DNA of 64,000 nt from Bacillus oleivorans (GTDB lineage: Bacteria; Bacillota; Bacilli; Bacillales; JC228): contig NZ_OAOP01000007.1 of assembly GCF_900207585.1 (NCBI RefSeq), positions 160,234 through 224,233 on the forward strand, read 5' to 3'. Positions 27,895-37,089 of the stretch are shown here, in pieces; within the stretch, counting starts at the first letter, position 1; every line of letters starts with the position of its first letter. The position numbers and the translations under genes are program-made. The notes beneath the pieces were generated by a model, which saw only the letters and a list, made by a program, of their open reading frames with translations, did no database searches and had not been told where the DNA came from.

Positions 27895-28384
27895 CGCAGA
27901 AATGATTATCAAAGTAGGGATCGCCGATATGAAGCTTGGACAAGCTCCGCAAATATTAAGAACGACTGGATTGGGTTCTTGTGTAGGAGTCGTACTATTC
28001 GATGAAGGCTTGAAAATAGCGGGAATGGCTCATGTCATGCTGCCGGATTCTTCATTAGCGAGAGCAGGGACAAACCATTCTGCCAAATTCGCTGATACAG
28101 CTATTCCAAACCTGTTTGCCCTGCTATTAGAAAAAGGCGCGAGAAAGCTCTATATAAAGGCGAAGTTAGCTGGTGGTGCCCAAATGTTCCATTATTCTGG
28201 GGCAAACGAACTAATGAGAATTGGTGCGAGAAATATTGAAGCTGTTAAAAATCAGCTAAAGCTTCTCCATTTACCCGTCGTGGCAGAGGATACTGGCGGT
28301 ACAAATGGGAGAACGATAGATTTTGTGATAGAAACCGGAGTTCTGCTGGTCAAAACCGTCAACAAAGGAGTTCATGAAATATAG
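27887..28384 (+). CDS. cheD: Chemoreceptor glutamine deamidase CheD
   Basis: About 165 aa. Conserved GLGSCVGVVLFD with catalytic Cys, AGMAHVMLPDS with catalytic His, and the C-terminal DTGGTNGRTIDFVIETGVLLVK. Deamidates receptors and is controlled by CheC. ATG 27887 gives the usual family length; TTG 27875 is possible but less likely. Confidence 0.95.
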   Translation: MISAEMIIKVGIADMKLGQAPQILRTTGLGSCVGVVLFDEGLKIAGMAHVMLPDSSLARAGTNHSAKFADTAIPNLFALLLEKGARKLYIKAKLAGGAQMFHYSGANELMRIGARNIEAVKNQLKLLHLPVVAEDTGGTNGRTIDFVIETGVLLVKTVNKGVHEI

Positions 28385-28716
28385 TGAGTGGTCATTGGTT
28401 TTGGAATTTTTCATTTGGTTTGTTGGGTTTTCTTCTATATTTCTTTCTTTCTATTGAAAAAAAGCAACCATTACAGTTAATCATTCAATCGCTATTAGTC
28501 TTTATAATCTTATTTTTCATTATGTATATCATCAGATATTTGTGGTCAATTGGCATTAACAAACCAGAAAAACCGAATGAGGAAGTAACAGAAGAGGAAG
28601 TAAAGATAGACAGTGAAAAAGAATTAGTAACATTAACTAAACAACTAGAAAAAGAAGATATGGAAAAAGTCGTTTCGTTTATTCGAAACCAAATTCAAAA
28701 GGATCGCAATGCTTAA
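28384..28716 (+). CDS. Uncharacterised small membrane protein between cheD and sigD
   Basis: 110 aa, not recognised. Two predicted membrane helices (about 5-22 and 31-51) are followed by an acidic linker and a charged helical tail (KELVTLTKQLEKEDMEKVVSFIRNQIQK). GTG 28384 overlaps the last base of cheD, with AAAGGAG 13 nt upstream, so coupled translation is likely. I recall no B. subtilis 168 gene in this slot. The frame is well packed between cheD and sigD and has real-gene codon use. Function unknown; co-expression suggests a motility or signalling role. Confidence 0.8.
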   Translation: MSGHWFWNFSFGLLGFLLYFFLSIEKKQPLQLIIQSLLVFIILFFIMYIIRYLWSIGINKPEKPNEEVTEEEVKIDSEKELVTLTKQLEKEDMEKVVSFIRNQIQKDRNA

Positions 28717-28754
28717 ACAAGCTTTGAAGATCTAAAAGGACAAGGAGGTTCAAC

Positions 28755-29516
28755 ATGGCACACGCATTAACAGATGATGAAAAGTTATTATGGCAAAAAT
28801 GGTCGGAAGCCCGTGATCAGGAAGCGGGTAATACTTTAATTCATAGATATATGCCACTTGTCCATTTCCATGTTCAGCGTATTTCTGCTGGTCTGCCTAA
28901 AAATGTCGGGAAGGACGATCTCATAAGTTTGGGCATGATGGGGTTATTTGATGCAGTCGAACGATTTGACCCAAATCGTGATTTAAAATTTGACACTTAT
29001 GCATCCTTTCGAATCAGAGGGGCTATTATTGATGGTCTGAGAAAAGAAGATTGGCTTCCCAGAAGTACAAGAGACCGGGCAAAGAAAGTAGAAGCTGCTT
29101 CAGAAAAGCTGATGCAAAAGTATTTCAGGCAGGCAACGGCAGCTGAAATTGCAAAAGAATTGGAAACAACAGAAGAAGATGTGTATAAAACAATGACTGA
29201 ATATTTCTATGCTTCCGTTTTATCCATCGATGATCATTCCTATGATAGTGAACAATCCGATCATCCATTGTATGTAAAAGATGAACAAACTCCGACTCCA
29301 GAAGAATCTATTACGTTTGACGAAAAGATCTGTGAGCTGGCTAATGGAATTAAGGAACTGTCTGAAAAAGAACAATTAGTCCTTTCTCTCTTTTATCAAG
29401 AGGAATTAACCCTAACGGAAATTGGGCAAGTGATGAAACTTTCTACATCGAGAATTTCACAAATACATGCAAAAGCACTGTATAAATTGAAAGAATATTT
29501 AAAGATGTGGATGTGA
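28755..29516 (+). CDS. sigD: Flagellar sigma factor SigD (FliA family)
   Basis: 253 aa, normal length. Region 2 (HRYMPLVHFHVQRISAGLPKNVGKDDLISLGMMGLFDAVERFDPNRDLKFDTYASFRIRGAIIDGLR), region 3, and region 4 helix-turn-helix (LTLTEIGQVMKLSTSRISQIHAKAL). It directs late flagellar, hag, motAB and autolysin genes. Located near the 3' end of the operon, as in B. subtilis, where distance from the promoter limits its level. Ribosome binding site AAGGAGG. Confidence 0.98.
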   Translation: MAHALTDDEKLLWQKWSEARDQEAGNTLIHRYMPLVHFHVQRISAGLPKNVGKDDLISLGMMGLFDAVERFDPNRDLKFDTYASFRIRGAIIDGLRKEDWLPRSTRDRAKKVEAASEKLMQKYFRQATAAEIAKELETTEEDVYKTMTEYFYASVLSIDDHSYDSEQSDHPLYVKDEQTPTPEESITFDEKICELANGIKELSEKEQLVLSLFYQEELTLTEIGQVMKLSTSRISQIHAKALYKLKEYLKMWM

Positions 29517-29527
29517 CACTTTTGGAT

Positions 29528-29833
29528 ATGAAGTCCATTGATTTACAAATTGCGATTCCAAGAACACAAGACTTAGGGAAACTGCAAAGTGAAGCAATGC
29601 AGCGCAATCTCGTGCAACATGATGTGAATAATGAACTTATACATAAGGAAGACAGACAGAAACAACAGACCGTTGTGAAACAGGAACAAAAAGGGTCCGT
29701 TCAAAATCAAAAAAAGGAATCATCCTCCCAGGATCAAAATCAACATCCCAAAAAACAAAAAAGCAATAATCAAAAGGAAAAAAGCCAGATGAAACACCCT
29801 TATAAAGGGAAAATCATCGATTATAGCTCGTAA
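29528..29833 (+). CDS. Conserved small flagellar operon protein (IPRTQ / HPYKG motifs)
   Basis: About 101 aa from ATG 29528 (108 aa if GTG 29507 is used, which overlaps the sigD stop). N-terminal motif IDLQIAIPRTQDLGKLQSEAM, a low-complexity Q/K-rich centre, and C-terminal motif KHPYKGKIIDYSS. I recall similar proteins, with a conserved IPRT start and HPxKG-x-xID end, near the sigma factor in other Firmicutes flagellar operons; no function is established. There is no clear ribosome binding site, so it is likely translated by coupling to sigD. Confidence 0.78.
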   Translation: MKSIDLQIAIPRTQDLGKLQSEAMQRNLVQHDVNNELIHKEDRQKQQTVVKQEQKGSVQNQKKESSSQDQNQHPKKQKSNNQKEKSQMKHPYKGKIIDYSS

Positions 29834-29847
29834 AAAGGAATGAAAAA

Positions 29848-30429
29848 ATGACTGCTTTCTTTTTAACCATTAGCATATTTTTAAATATACTATGCCTGCT
29901 AGCCCTTGTTATCTTATTTCAAAGACAGCATCGATTGCAAGATCTTGATAGGAAACAGCAGCATGCCTTACAAGAAATGGAGGATGTACTATCGTCCTTC
30001 CTCTATGAAATTAAGGAGGAGAACGAAAAGCTGCAGGGTTTGCTTGGAAAAAAAACACTTTCAGGAGAGGAAGCATCCATCTACAAACCGGATTTACCAG
30101 CTATTCAAGAGGAAAGAACAGCGGATGAAAGAGGTAAAGACGACTTTCCCGAACCAATCGTATCTCTATCCAAGAATAATATTCAGCTTGACCAAGTCCG
30201 GAAAGCATATAAAGAAACGGAAACGGTCGCTAAAAGCACGGAAGAGCTTCCTCCATGGTTAAAGCTTGAAGGTCAGCCTCTTCAAACTGAAACAGGCTCT
30301 GCGGAAAGTCTTAAAGAACAGATCATCTCCCTCTGGAAAGAGGGGCATACGATTGAAGCAATTGCCAAAAAAGTAGATAAAGGAAAAACAGAGGTTGAAC
30401 TGACATTAAAATTTTATGGGATTCTATGA
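29848..30429 (+). CDS. swrB: Swarming motility protein SwrB (YlxL)
   Basis: 193 aa. An N-terminal transmembrane helix (about 3-24), a coiled-coil region, a variable linker, and a C-terminal helix-turn-helix-like segment (LKEQIISLWKEGHTIEAIAKKVDKGKTEVELTLKFYGIL). This matches the architecture of B. subtilis SwrB, which promotes basal-body maturation and full SigD activity, also the last gene of the operon. Assignment rests on position, architecture and the conserved C-terminus. Confidence 0.85.
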   Translation: MTAFFLTISIFLNILCLLALVILFQRQHRLQDLDRKQQHALQEMEDVLSSFLYEIKEENEKLQGLLGKKTLSGEEASIYKPDLPAIQEERTADERGKDDFPEPIVSLSKNNIQLDQVRKAYKETETVAKSTEELPPWLKLEGQPLQTETGSAESLKEQIISLWKEGHTIEAIAKKVDKGKTEVELTLKFYGIL

Positions 30430-30436
30430 ATCATGC

Positions 30437-30465
30437 TTGAATGTAATCTTTTATTGTGCTATAGT
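30437..30465 (+). promoter_or_regulatory. Sigma-A promoter of rpsB
   Basis: -35 TTGAAT (30437-30442), exactly 17 nt, -10 TATAGT (30460-30465). It starts eight bases after the swrB stop codon and predicts a leader of ~117 nt to rpsB. Confidence 0.78.
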
Positions 30466-30473
30466 AACTTTTG

Positions 30474-31305
<832 letters not shown>

Positions 31306-31324
31306 GCAGAAGACTAATAATATG

Positions 31325-31362
31325 AAAGGTGATAAGATAACATTCCTTATCACCTTTTTTTA
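31325..31362 (+). terminator. Terminator after rpsB
   Basis: AAAGGTGATAAG (31325-31336) pairs perfectly with CTTATCACCTTT (31346-31357), running into a T-tract ending at 31362. It lies between rpsB and tsf, so tsf expression needs readthrough or its own promoter; no strong promoter was seen. Confidence 0.92.
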
Positions 31363-31391
31363 AGAATCATTTCCTAAAAAGTACAAATACT

Positions 31392-31415
31392 GAGAAAAGC
31401 GTAAGCGCCCGTTTA
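31392..31415 (+). repeat. Fragment of a Bacillus interspersed repeat
   Basis: 24 bp with the core AAAAGCG-AAGCGCCCGTT, matching 21 of 24 positions of the left end of the larger repeat at 53177-53200. Only this end is present here, so it is a solo remnant in the rpsB-tsf gap. Confidence 0.6.
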
Positions 31416-31466
31416 TATTTATTAAATCTTCAAAGTACATAATTTTTTATAAGGAGGACTCTCGTA

Positions 31467-32348
31467 ATGGCAATTACTGCGCAAATGGTTAAAGAATTAC
31501 GTGAAAAAACAGGTGCCGGCATGATGGATTGCAAAAAGGCACTACAAGAAACAGATGGGGATATGGACAAAGCAATTGATTTCCTTCGTGAAAAAGGAAT
31601 TGCAAAAGCTGCTAAGAAAGCAGACCGTATCGCTGCTGAGGGAACCACTTATATTCTAGCTGAAGGAAACGCAGCTGTAATTTTAGAAGTTAACTCTGAA
31701 ACAGACTTTGTTGCTAAGAATGAAGGTTTCCAAGTTCTAGTTAAAGATTTGGCAGAGTTTCTTCTTCAAAAGAAGCCTGCTACTGTTGAAGATGCCCTTG
31801 GACAAGAAATGGCAAATGGGACAAAGGTAGAAGAGTACATCAATTCAGCGATTGCTAAAATCGGTGAAAAATTAACATTACGCCGCTTTGAAATTAAAAC
31901 AAAAGGCGATAACGATGCGTTTGGCGCGTACCTTCACATGGGTGGACGTATTGGTGTATTAACAGTCGTAACAGGATCTACAGATGAAGACGCTGCTAAA
32001 GATGTCGCTATGCATATTGCAGCTCTAAATCCAAAATACGTATCACGTGATCAAGTTTCCGCGGAAGAAGTGGCACATGAGCGTGAAGTATTAAAACAAC
32101 AAGCTCTCAACGAAGGTAAACCTGAAAACATCGTTGAGAAAATGGTAGAAGGACGTCTAAGCAAATACTTCGAAGATATTTGCGCACTTGACCAGGCTTT
32201 CGTTAAAAACCCAGACCAAAAAGTACGTCAATTTTTAGAGTCTAAAGGGGCTGCACTTGAAAGCTTCGTTCGCTATGAAGTTGGGGAAGGTATTGAAAAG
32301 CGCCAAGACAACTTTGCTGAAGAAGTAATGAGCCAAGTTAAAAAATAA
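31467..32348 (+). CDS. tsf: Translation elongation factor Ts
   Basis: 293 aa, the full length. N-terminal UBA-like part and EF-Ts signature ([34 protein letters not shown]), then the TDFVAKNE contact with EF-Tu. Guanine nucleotide exchange factor for EF-Tu. Ribosome binding site AAGGAGGA. Confidence 0.98.
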   Translation: MAITAQMVKELREKTGAGMMDCKKALQETDGDMDKAIDFLREKGIAKAAKKADRIAAEGTTYILAEGNAAVILEVNSETDFVAKNEGFQVLVKDLAEFLLQKKPATVEDALGQEMANGTKVEEYINSAIAKIGEKLTLRRFEIKTKGDNDAFGAYLHMGGRIGVLTVVTGSTDEDAAKDVAMHIAALNPKYVSRDQVSAEEVAHEREVLKQQALNEGKPENIVEKMVEGRLSKYFEDICALDQAFVKNPDQKVRQFLESKGAALESFVRYEVGEGIEKRQDNFAEEVMSQVKK

Positions 32349-32364
32349 GCAATTCCATAATCCT

Positions 32365-32473
32365 GAGGGGCAAACCTAGAAAAAGTGTCTGCCCCTCTCT
32401 CTTAAGAATAGAATGGAAATGAGTCTATTTTTAAGAGAGGGGAAAAGGCCATTATGGGATTGCCCCTATTTTT
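32365..32473 (+). promoter_or_regulatory. Terminator and competing hairpins between tsf and pyrH
   Basis: GAGGGGCA (32365-32372) pairs with TGCCCCTC (32390-32397), followed by TCTCTT: a plausible tsf terminator. The second arm and its extension (32392-32412) can instead form a ~19-bp helix with 32424-32442 (one 2-nt bulge). AGGGG (32438-32442) can also pair with CCCCT (32463-32467), which is followed by ATTTTT. TGCCCCT occurs twice (32390 and 32461), so both can pair with the first arm. The set is arranged like an attenuation system, but regulation is inferred only from base pairing. Confidence 0.55.
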
Positions 32474-32498
32474 ACACTTTAAGAAAGATAAATTGGCA

Positions 32499-32660
32499 GC
32501 AATGAAGATAAGCCGACGCAGTGTCCAATTTTAGGAATAAAGTACGATGGGGAGGATGCCCCAGTCAATCTATACATTAGGACGTGGCACCTCGCACGTG
32601 ATATGTGTAACTAGGCAATCGCCTGCGCCTATCGGTTTGTCGCTAGCCAAGTTTTCTTTA
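32499..32660 (+). repeat. Interspersed repeat, copy A, ahead of pyrH
   Basis: About 162 bp sharing long identical blocks with 50469-50628: TTTTAGGAATAAAGTACGA, CTATACAT, GACGTGGC, AACTAGGCAATCGCCTGCGC and GCTAGCCAAGTTTTCTTTA. Same orientation relative to the downstream gene in both places. The right end forms a small hairpin before TTTTCTTTA. No open frame is shared. Fills most of the tsf-pyrH gap. Confidence 0.85.
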
Positions 32661-32722
32661 ACAAGTTACGGAATGTGCCAACCCATTGCGCATTTCTATT
32701 AACTACATAATCGGAGGTTCAT

Positions 32723-33445
32723 ATGAGCAATCCAAAATATAAGCGCATCGTTTTAAAATTAAGCGGGGAAGCTCTTGCGGGCGGGCAAGGCTTCGGTATT
32801 AACCCAACTGTTATTAAATCTATTGCAGATCAAGTCAAAGAATTAGCGAACCTTGGAGTAGAAGTTGCAGTTGTTGTAGGCGGCGGCAATATCTGGCGCG
32901 GCAAAGTCGGAAGCGAAATGGGAATGGACCGTGCAACTGCAGATTATATGGGGATGCTCGCTACCGTTATGAATTCTCTTGCTCTCCAAGATAGCCTAGA
33001 ACAAATTGGGGTTGAAACAAGAGTTCAAACTTCTATAGATATGAGACAAGTGGCTGAACCATATATTAGAAGACGGGCTATCCGGCATTTAGAAAAGAAA
33101 AGGGTTGTCATTTTTGCTGCAGGTACGGGGAATCCGTATTTTTCAACAGATACAACCGCTGCCCTGCGTGCAGCTGAAATTGAAGCTGATGTCATTTTGA
33201 TGGCAAAGAACAACGTAGATGGTGTTTATTCCGCTGACCCGAAAGTGAACAAGGATGCCAAAAAATATGATGAATTATCTTATTTAGATGTGCTTAAAGA
33301 AGGATTAACAGTCATGGATTCCACAGCTTCTTCGCTTTGTATGGATAATGATATCCCACTCATTGTCTTCTCCATCATGGAAAGTGGAAATATTAAACGA
33401 GCCGTTATGGGTGAATCTATTGGAACGATTGTAAGGGGGAAATAA
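32723..33445 (+). CDS. pyrH: Uridylate (UMP) kinase
   Basis: 240 aa of the amino-acid-kinase fold. Start region [22 protein letters not shown], the glycine loop [11 protein letters not shown], and [24 protein letters not shown]. Converts UMP to UDP for pyrimidine nucleotide supply. Ribosome binding site CGGAGGTTCAT. Followed one base later by frr. Confidence 0.98.
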   Translation: MSNPKYKRIVLKLSGEALAGGQGFGINPTVIKSIADQVKELANLGVEVAVVVGGGNIWRGKVGSEMGMDRATADYMGMLATVMNSLALQDSLEQIGVETRVQTSIDMRQVAEPYIRRRAIRHLEKKRVVIFAAGTGNPYFSTDTTAALRAAEIEADVILMAKNNVDGVYSADPKVNKDAKKYDELSYLDVLKEGLTVMDSTASSLCMDNDIPLIVFSIMESGNIKRAVMGESIGTIVRGK

Positions 33446-33446
33446 C

Positions 33447-34004
33447 ATGGCAAAACAAGTAATGGAATCGACGAAGGATCGAATGAACAAGGCGATTCAG
33501 GCTTTTTCAAAGGAATTAGCCAGTATAAGAGCCGGACGTGCAAGTGCTTCTATTTTAGACCGGGTAACGGTTGATTATTATGGGGCTCCGACTCCTGTCA
33601 ACCAATTGGCATCTGTCACAGTACCTGAAGCCCGGTTGCTTGTGATTCAGCCTTATGACAAATCAATTTTAGGCGATATTGAAAAAGCTATTTTAAAATC
33701 AGATATCGGTTTGACACCTTCTAATGACGGAAGCATCATTCGGCTTACGGTACCTCCATTAACAGAGGAACGCAGAAAAGAATTAGTTAAGGTTGTTAAG
33801 AAGGAAGCGGAAGATGCAAAAGTAGCCGTTCGCAACATCCGTCGTGATGCAAATGATGAATTGAAAAAACTTCAAAAAAATGGCGAATTAACTGAAGATG
33901 ATCTTCACAGGCTTAGCGATGATGTGCAAAAGCTCACAGATGAGCAAATTGCCAAAATTGACTCTCTCGCGAAGGATAAAGAAAAACAAATTATGGAAGT
34001 GTAA
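33447..34004 (+). CDS. frr: Ribosome recycling factor
   Basis: 185 aa, exactly the family length. Contains [37 protein letters not shown] and the C-terminal [36 protein letters not shown] helix. Splits post-termination ribosomes with EF-G. Ends the pyrH-frr unit with strong terminators. Confidence 0.98.
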   Translation: MAKQVMESTKDRMNKAIQAFSKELASIRAGRASASILDRVTVDYYGAPTPVNQLASVTVPEARLLVIQPYDKSILGDIEKAILKSDIGLTPSNDGSIIRLTVPPLTEERRKELVKVVKKEAEDAKVAVRNIRRDANDELKKLQKNGELTEDDLHRLSDDVQKLTDEQIAKIDSLAKDKEKQIMEV

Positions 34005-34005
34005 A

Positions 34006-34030
34006 AGGGAGGGTTACCCTCTCTTTTTTA
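34006..34030 (+). terminator. Terminator after frr
   Basis: An 8-bp stem around TTA (GAGGG 34009-34013 with CCCTC 34017-34021, extended on both sides with one wobble) is followed by a T-run (34024-34029). Confidence 0.9.
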
Positions 34031-34094
34031 TACGAACTGTAAAGCAATTGAAAGGAAGGACTAAAGGTTCTTCAGATATTTTTCTGTCCAAAAG

Positions 34095-34126
34095 CTCGCC
34101 TGCACCGGCGAGTTTTATTTATTTTT
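34095..34126 (+). terminator. Second terminator-like hairpin between frr and uppS
   Basis: CTCGCC (34095-34100) and GGCGAG (34107-34112) with loop TGCACC, followed by TTTTATTTATTTTT. Stacked behind the frr terminator, it insulates uppS from upstream transcription. Confidence 0.8.
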
Positions 34127-34201
34127 AAAGCAGTGATATGATGGGAACTAAGCTTTTATTTTTATACATAACATAAATATGAAGAAAAATATGTCAATTT
34201 T

Positions 34202-34210
34202 TGATATAAT
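34202..34210 (+). promoter_or_regulatory. Extended -10 promoter of uppS
   Basis: TGATATAAT: a TG dinucleotide, one base, then a perfect TATAAT (34205-34210). No clear -35 element, as allowed for extended -10 promoters. It precedes the uppS ATG by 78 nt. Confidence 0.65.
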
Positions 34211-34287
34211 CATGCAAGAAATCAATTTGATTCCGAGAATCAAGTTGGATGTTGGGTACTCTTATAGGGGACAAAGGAGGACTTTTT

Positions 34288-35064
34288 ATGCTTCACAAGC
34301 TAGGCTTTAAGAAGCATTCCAAAAAATTGGATGCTCAAGAACAACGTGAGCAAGAGGCAATTAAACATCCCATTCCCAAACATGTAGCGATTATCATGGA
34401 CGGAAATGGGAGATGGGCGAAAAAACGAGCATTGCCTAGAGTAGCCGGGCATCATGAAGGGATGAAAGTAGTCAAAAAAATCACAAAGCTGGCCAATCGT
34501 TTAGGTGTTCAAGCCCTGACTGTTTATGCCTTCTCAACAGAGAACTGGAAACGTCCCAAAAGTGAAGTAGATTACTTAATGAAGCTTCCTGAAGAATTTT
34601 TAGATACTTATCTGCCTGAGCTCGTCGAAGAAAATGTCCAAGTACGAATGATCGGATATATGGATTCAATTCCTGAACATACAAAACGTGCTGTCAAAAA
34701 AGCGATGGAAGATACGAAGGGCAATACCGGGATGATTTTAAACTTTGCTTTAAATTATGGGGGAAGAGCTGAAATCCTAGATGCCGTGAAGCAAGTCTTA
34801 AATGATACGAAAAGTGGTATACTGAAGGAAGATGAAATAACCGAAGATATCTTTTCTAAATATTTAATGACAGGCACATTGGATGACCCGGATTTACTGA
34901 TTCGGACAAGCGGCGAAATTCGATTAAGCAATTTCATGCTTTGGCAGCTGGCCTATACCGAATTCTGGTTCACAGATGTATTATGGCCTGATTTTTCAGA
35001 AGATCATTTTATGGAAGCTGTTGAAGCTTATCAGAAACGCTCCCGCCGTTTCGGGGGCGTATAA
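34288..35064 (+). CDS. uppS: Undecaprenyl diphosphate synthase (isoprenyl transferase)
   Basis: 258 aa. The cis-prenyltransferase motif IIMDGNGRWA carries the catalytic Asp (D38). The segment QALTVYAFSTENWKRPKSEV and the C-terminal TSGEIRLSNFMLWQLAYTEFWFTDVLWPDF are also present. Makes the C55 lipid carrier for cell wall synthesis. ATG 34288 follows AAAGGAGG; the longer TTG-type start lies in the leader. Confidence 0.97.
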   Translation: MLHKLGFKKHSKKLDAQEQREQEAIKHPIPKHVAIIMDGNGRWAKKRALPRVAGHHEGMKVVKKITKLANRLGVQALTVYAFSTENWKRPKSEVDYLMKLPEEFLDTYLPELVEENVQVRMIGYMDSIPEHTKRAVKKAMEDTKGNTGMILNFALNYGGRAEILDAVKQVLNDTKSGILKEDEITEDIFSKYLMTGTLDDPDLLIRTSGEIRLSNFMLWQLAYTEFWFTDVLWPDFSEDHFMEAVEAYQKRSRRFGGV

Positions 35065-35079
35065 TGTGAGGAAGATTTT

Positions 35080-35868
35080 ATGAAGCAAAGAATCATAACA
35101 GCCATCATCGCAGGGGCTATCTTTTTACCCATTGTTTTTTATGGGAATGAACTATTAACGATTGCAACATACATACTGGCAACCATAGGTTTGCATGAAT
35201 TATTAAGGATGAGAAAGCAGTCTTTACGATCAGTTCCAGGGCTGCTCTCTGTCTTTATGTTATGGGTTTTCCTGCTGCCTGCTGAACAGACAGCATGGCT
35301 TGAGGATACGCTGTTCTCAAAAATGGAATTAGTGTTTTTGATTGTTCTTTTATTTTTGACTTATACGGTTATAACCAAAAATAAAGTTACATTTGATGAT
35401 GTATCATTTTCTATCCTCTCTACCTTGTACGTAGGGATCGGGTTTTACTTTTTAATAGTAACCAGGGAAGAGGGGCTTTACTTTATTTTATATTCACTGT
35501 TCATTATTTGGACAACCGATTCAGGGGCTTATTTTATCGGAAAAGCCTATGGCAAAAGAAAGCTATGGCCGGAAATCAGTCCAAATAAAACAGTCGAAGG
35601 TTCAATCGGCGGGGTGGTTTGTGCCATCATTACCGCGATTGTCTTTTTCCTGGTATACCCTGCAATTACAGATAATCTTGTTATATATGTAATCGGTACA
35701 ATTGTATTGTCCGTATTTGGCCAAATAGGCGATTTAGTAGAGTCTGCCTTAAAACGATATTATAATGTAAAAGATTCAGGGGATATTCTGCCTGGACACG
35801 GAGGAATTTTAGATCGGTTTGACAGCTTATTATTTGTCCTGCCGTTACTTAATTTTATCCTGATATAG
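35080..35868 (+). CDS. cdsA: Phosphatidate cytidylyltransferase
   Basis: 262-aa membrane protein with about seven helices. The CDP-alcohol synthase signature is at the C-terminus (VEGSIGGVVCA, then KDSGDILPGHGGILDRFDSLLFVLP). Makes CDP-diacylglycerol for phospholipids. Fifteen bases after uppS, with GTGAGGAAG as ribosome binding site. Confidence 0.97.
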   Translation: MKQRIITAIIAGAIFLPIVFYGNELLTIATYILATIGLHELLRMRKQSLRSVPGLLSVFMLWVFLLPAEQTAWLEDTLFSKMELVFLIVLLFLTYTVITKNKVTFDDVSFSILSTLYVGIGFYFLIVTREEGLYFILYSLFIIWTTDSGAYFIGKAYGKRKLWPEISPNKTVEGSIGGVVCAIITAIVFFLVYPAITDNLVIYVIGTIVLSVFGQIGDLVESALKRYYNVKDSGDILPGHGGILDRFDSLLFVLPLLNFILI

Positions 35869-35905
35869 GGAATGTAATTTGCAAGCAGGGAGTTGACCGT
35901 TTGTT

Positions 35906-37057
35906 TTGAAATCCATTAACTTGTTAGGTGCAAGTGGTTCGATTGGAACCCAAACATTAGATGTTATTCGGGAGCATCCTACCGAATTTGCTTTAAACGC
36001 GTTTGCTGTAGGGAAAAATATCGAAGCTGCCCATCAAATCATTCAGGAATTTCACCCAAAAGCGGTGTCGGTTTCTAAAAAAATTGATGCAGAGCAGTTA
36101 AAAAGAGAATATCCAAGCATAAAATGTACATATGGGGACGAAGGGTTAATAGAAATCGCAACGGACCCAGGCGGAGATCTTGTATTAAATGCTGTAACCG
36201 GAAGTTTAGGCCTAAAGCCGACTCTAGAAGCTATTAAATTAGGGAAAACGATAGCAATTGCAAACAAGGAAACCCTCGTAACAGCTGGGCATATCGTTAT
36301 AGAAGAGGCAAAAAAGTACGGAGCTGATCTTCTTCCGGTTGATAGTGAACATTCGGCGATTTTCCAGTGTCTTCAGGGAGAAAACAAGAAAAATATAGAC
36401 AAACTGATTATCACTGCTTCAGGGGGGAGCTTCCGTGACCGTACACGTGAAGAATTAAAAGGGGTTACAGTTGAACAAGCCCTAAACCATCCGAACTGGT
36501 CGATGGGAGCAAAAGTAACGATTGATTCAGCTACGATGATGAATAAAGGCTTAGAGGTGATTGAAGCGCACTGGCTCTTTGGAATTCCTTACGAGCAGAT
36601 CGAAGTACTCCTGCATAAGGAAAGTATTATTCACTCGATGATCGAGTTCCACGATTCTAGTGTAATTGCTCAGTTAGGCACACCAGATATGAGAGTCCCG
36701 ATTCAGTATGCTTTATCTTATCCGGATCGCCTTCCTTTATCAAAAGCAAAAAGATTAAATCTCGCAAACGTGGGGAAACTTCATTTTCAGACTATGGATT
36801 TAGACAGATTTAAAGCTTTGAAATTTGCTTTTGAGGCAGGGAAGACAGGGGGATCGATGACAACGGTTTTAAATGCAGCCAATGAAATAGCGGTGCAAGC
36901 CTTTTTAGATAGACAAATAACATTTTTAGAAATTGATGACCTTGTTGAAAAAGCGTTATTGAATCATAACCCCATCTCTCATCCAGATTTAGATACGATC
37001 TTGCAGATAGATAAAGAAACAAGAGAATGGGTCAGGTCTTTATTGCCCCACAGATAA
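35906..37057 (+). CDS. dxr: 1-deoxy-D-xylulose 5-phosphate reductoisomerase
   Basis: 383 aa. NADPH-binding [16 protein letters not shown] at the very N-terminus, [10 protein letters not shown], the active-site loop SGGSFRD, and [26 protein letters not shown]. First committed MEP-pathway step, supplying isoprenoid for UppS next door. TTG 35906 gives the proper N-terminus, though its AGGGAG site is ~13 nt away; no better start is in frame. Confidence 0.97.
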   Translation: MKSINLLGASGSIGTQTLDVIREHPTEFALNAFAVGKNIEAAHQIIQEFHPKAVSVSKKIDAEQLKREYPSIKCTYGDEGLIEIATDPGGDLVLNAVTGSLGLKPTLEAIKLGKTIAIANKETLVTAGHIVIEEAKKYGADLLPVDSEHSAIFQCLQGENKKNIDKLIITASGGSFRDRTREELKGVTVEQALNHPNWSMGAKVTIDSATMMNKGLEVIEAHWLFGIPYEQIEVLLHKESIIHSMIEFHDSSVIAQLGTPDMRVPIQYALSYPDRLPLSKAKRLNLANVGKLHFQTMDLDRFKALKFAFEAGKTGGSMTTVLNAANEIAVQAFLDRQITFLEIDDLVEKALLNHNPISHPDLDTILQIDKETREWVRSLLPHR

Positions 37058-37089
37058 GAAGTGACACTTAAACAAAGGTGGTTTTTTTA

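Noticed and set aside
28374..28457. 27-codon hydrophobic frame starting ATG 28374 with well-spaced AAAGGAG
   Set aside because: It overlaps the longer 110-aa frame and ends early; its spacing to the ribosome binding site is too short to favour it.
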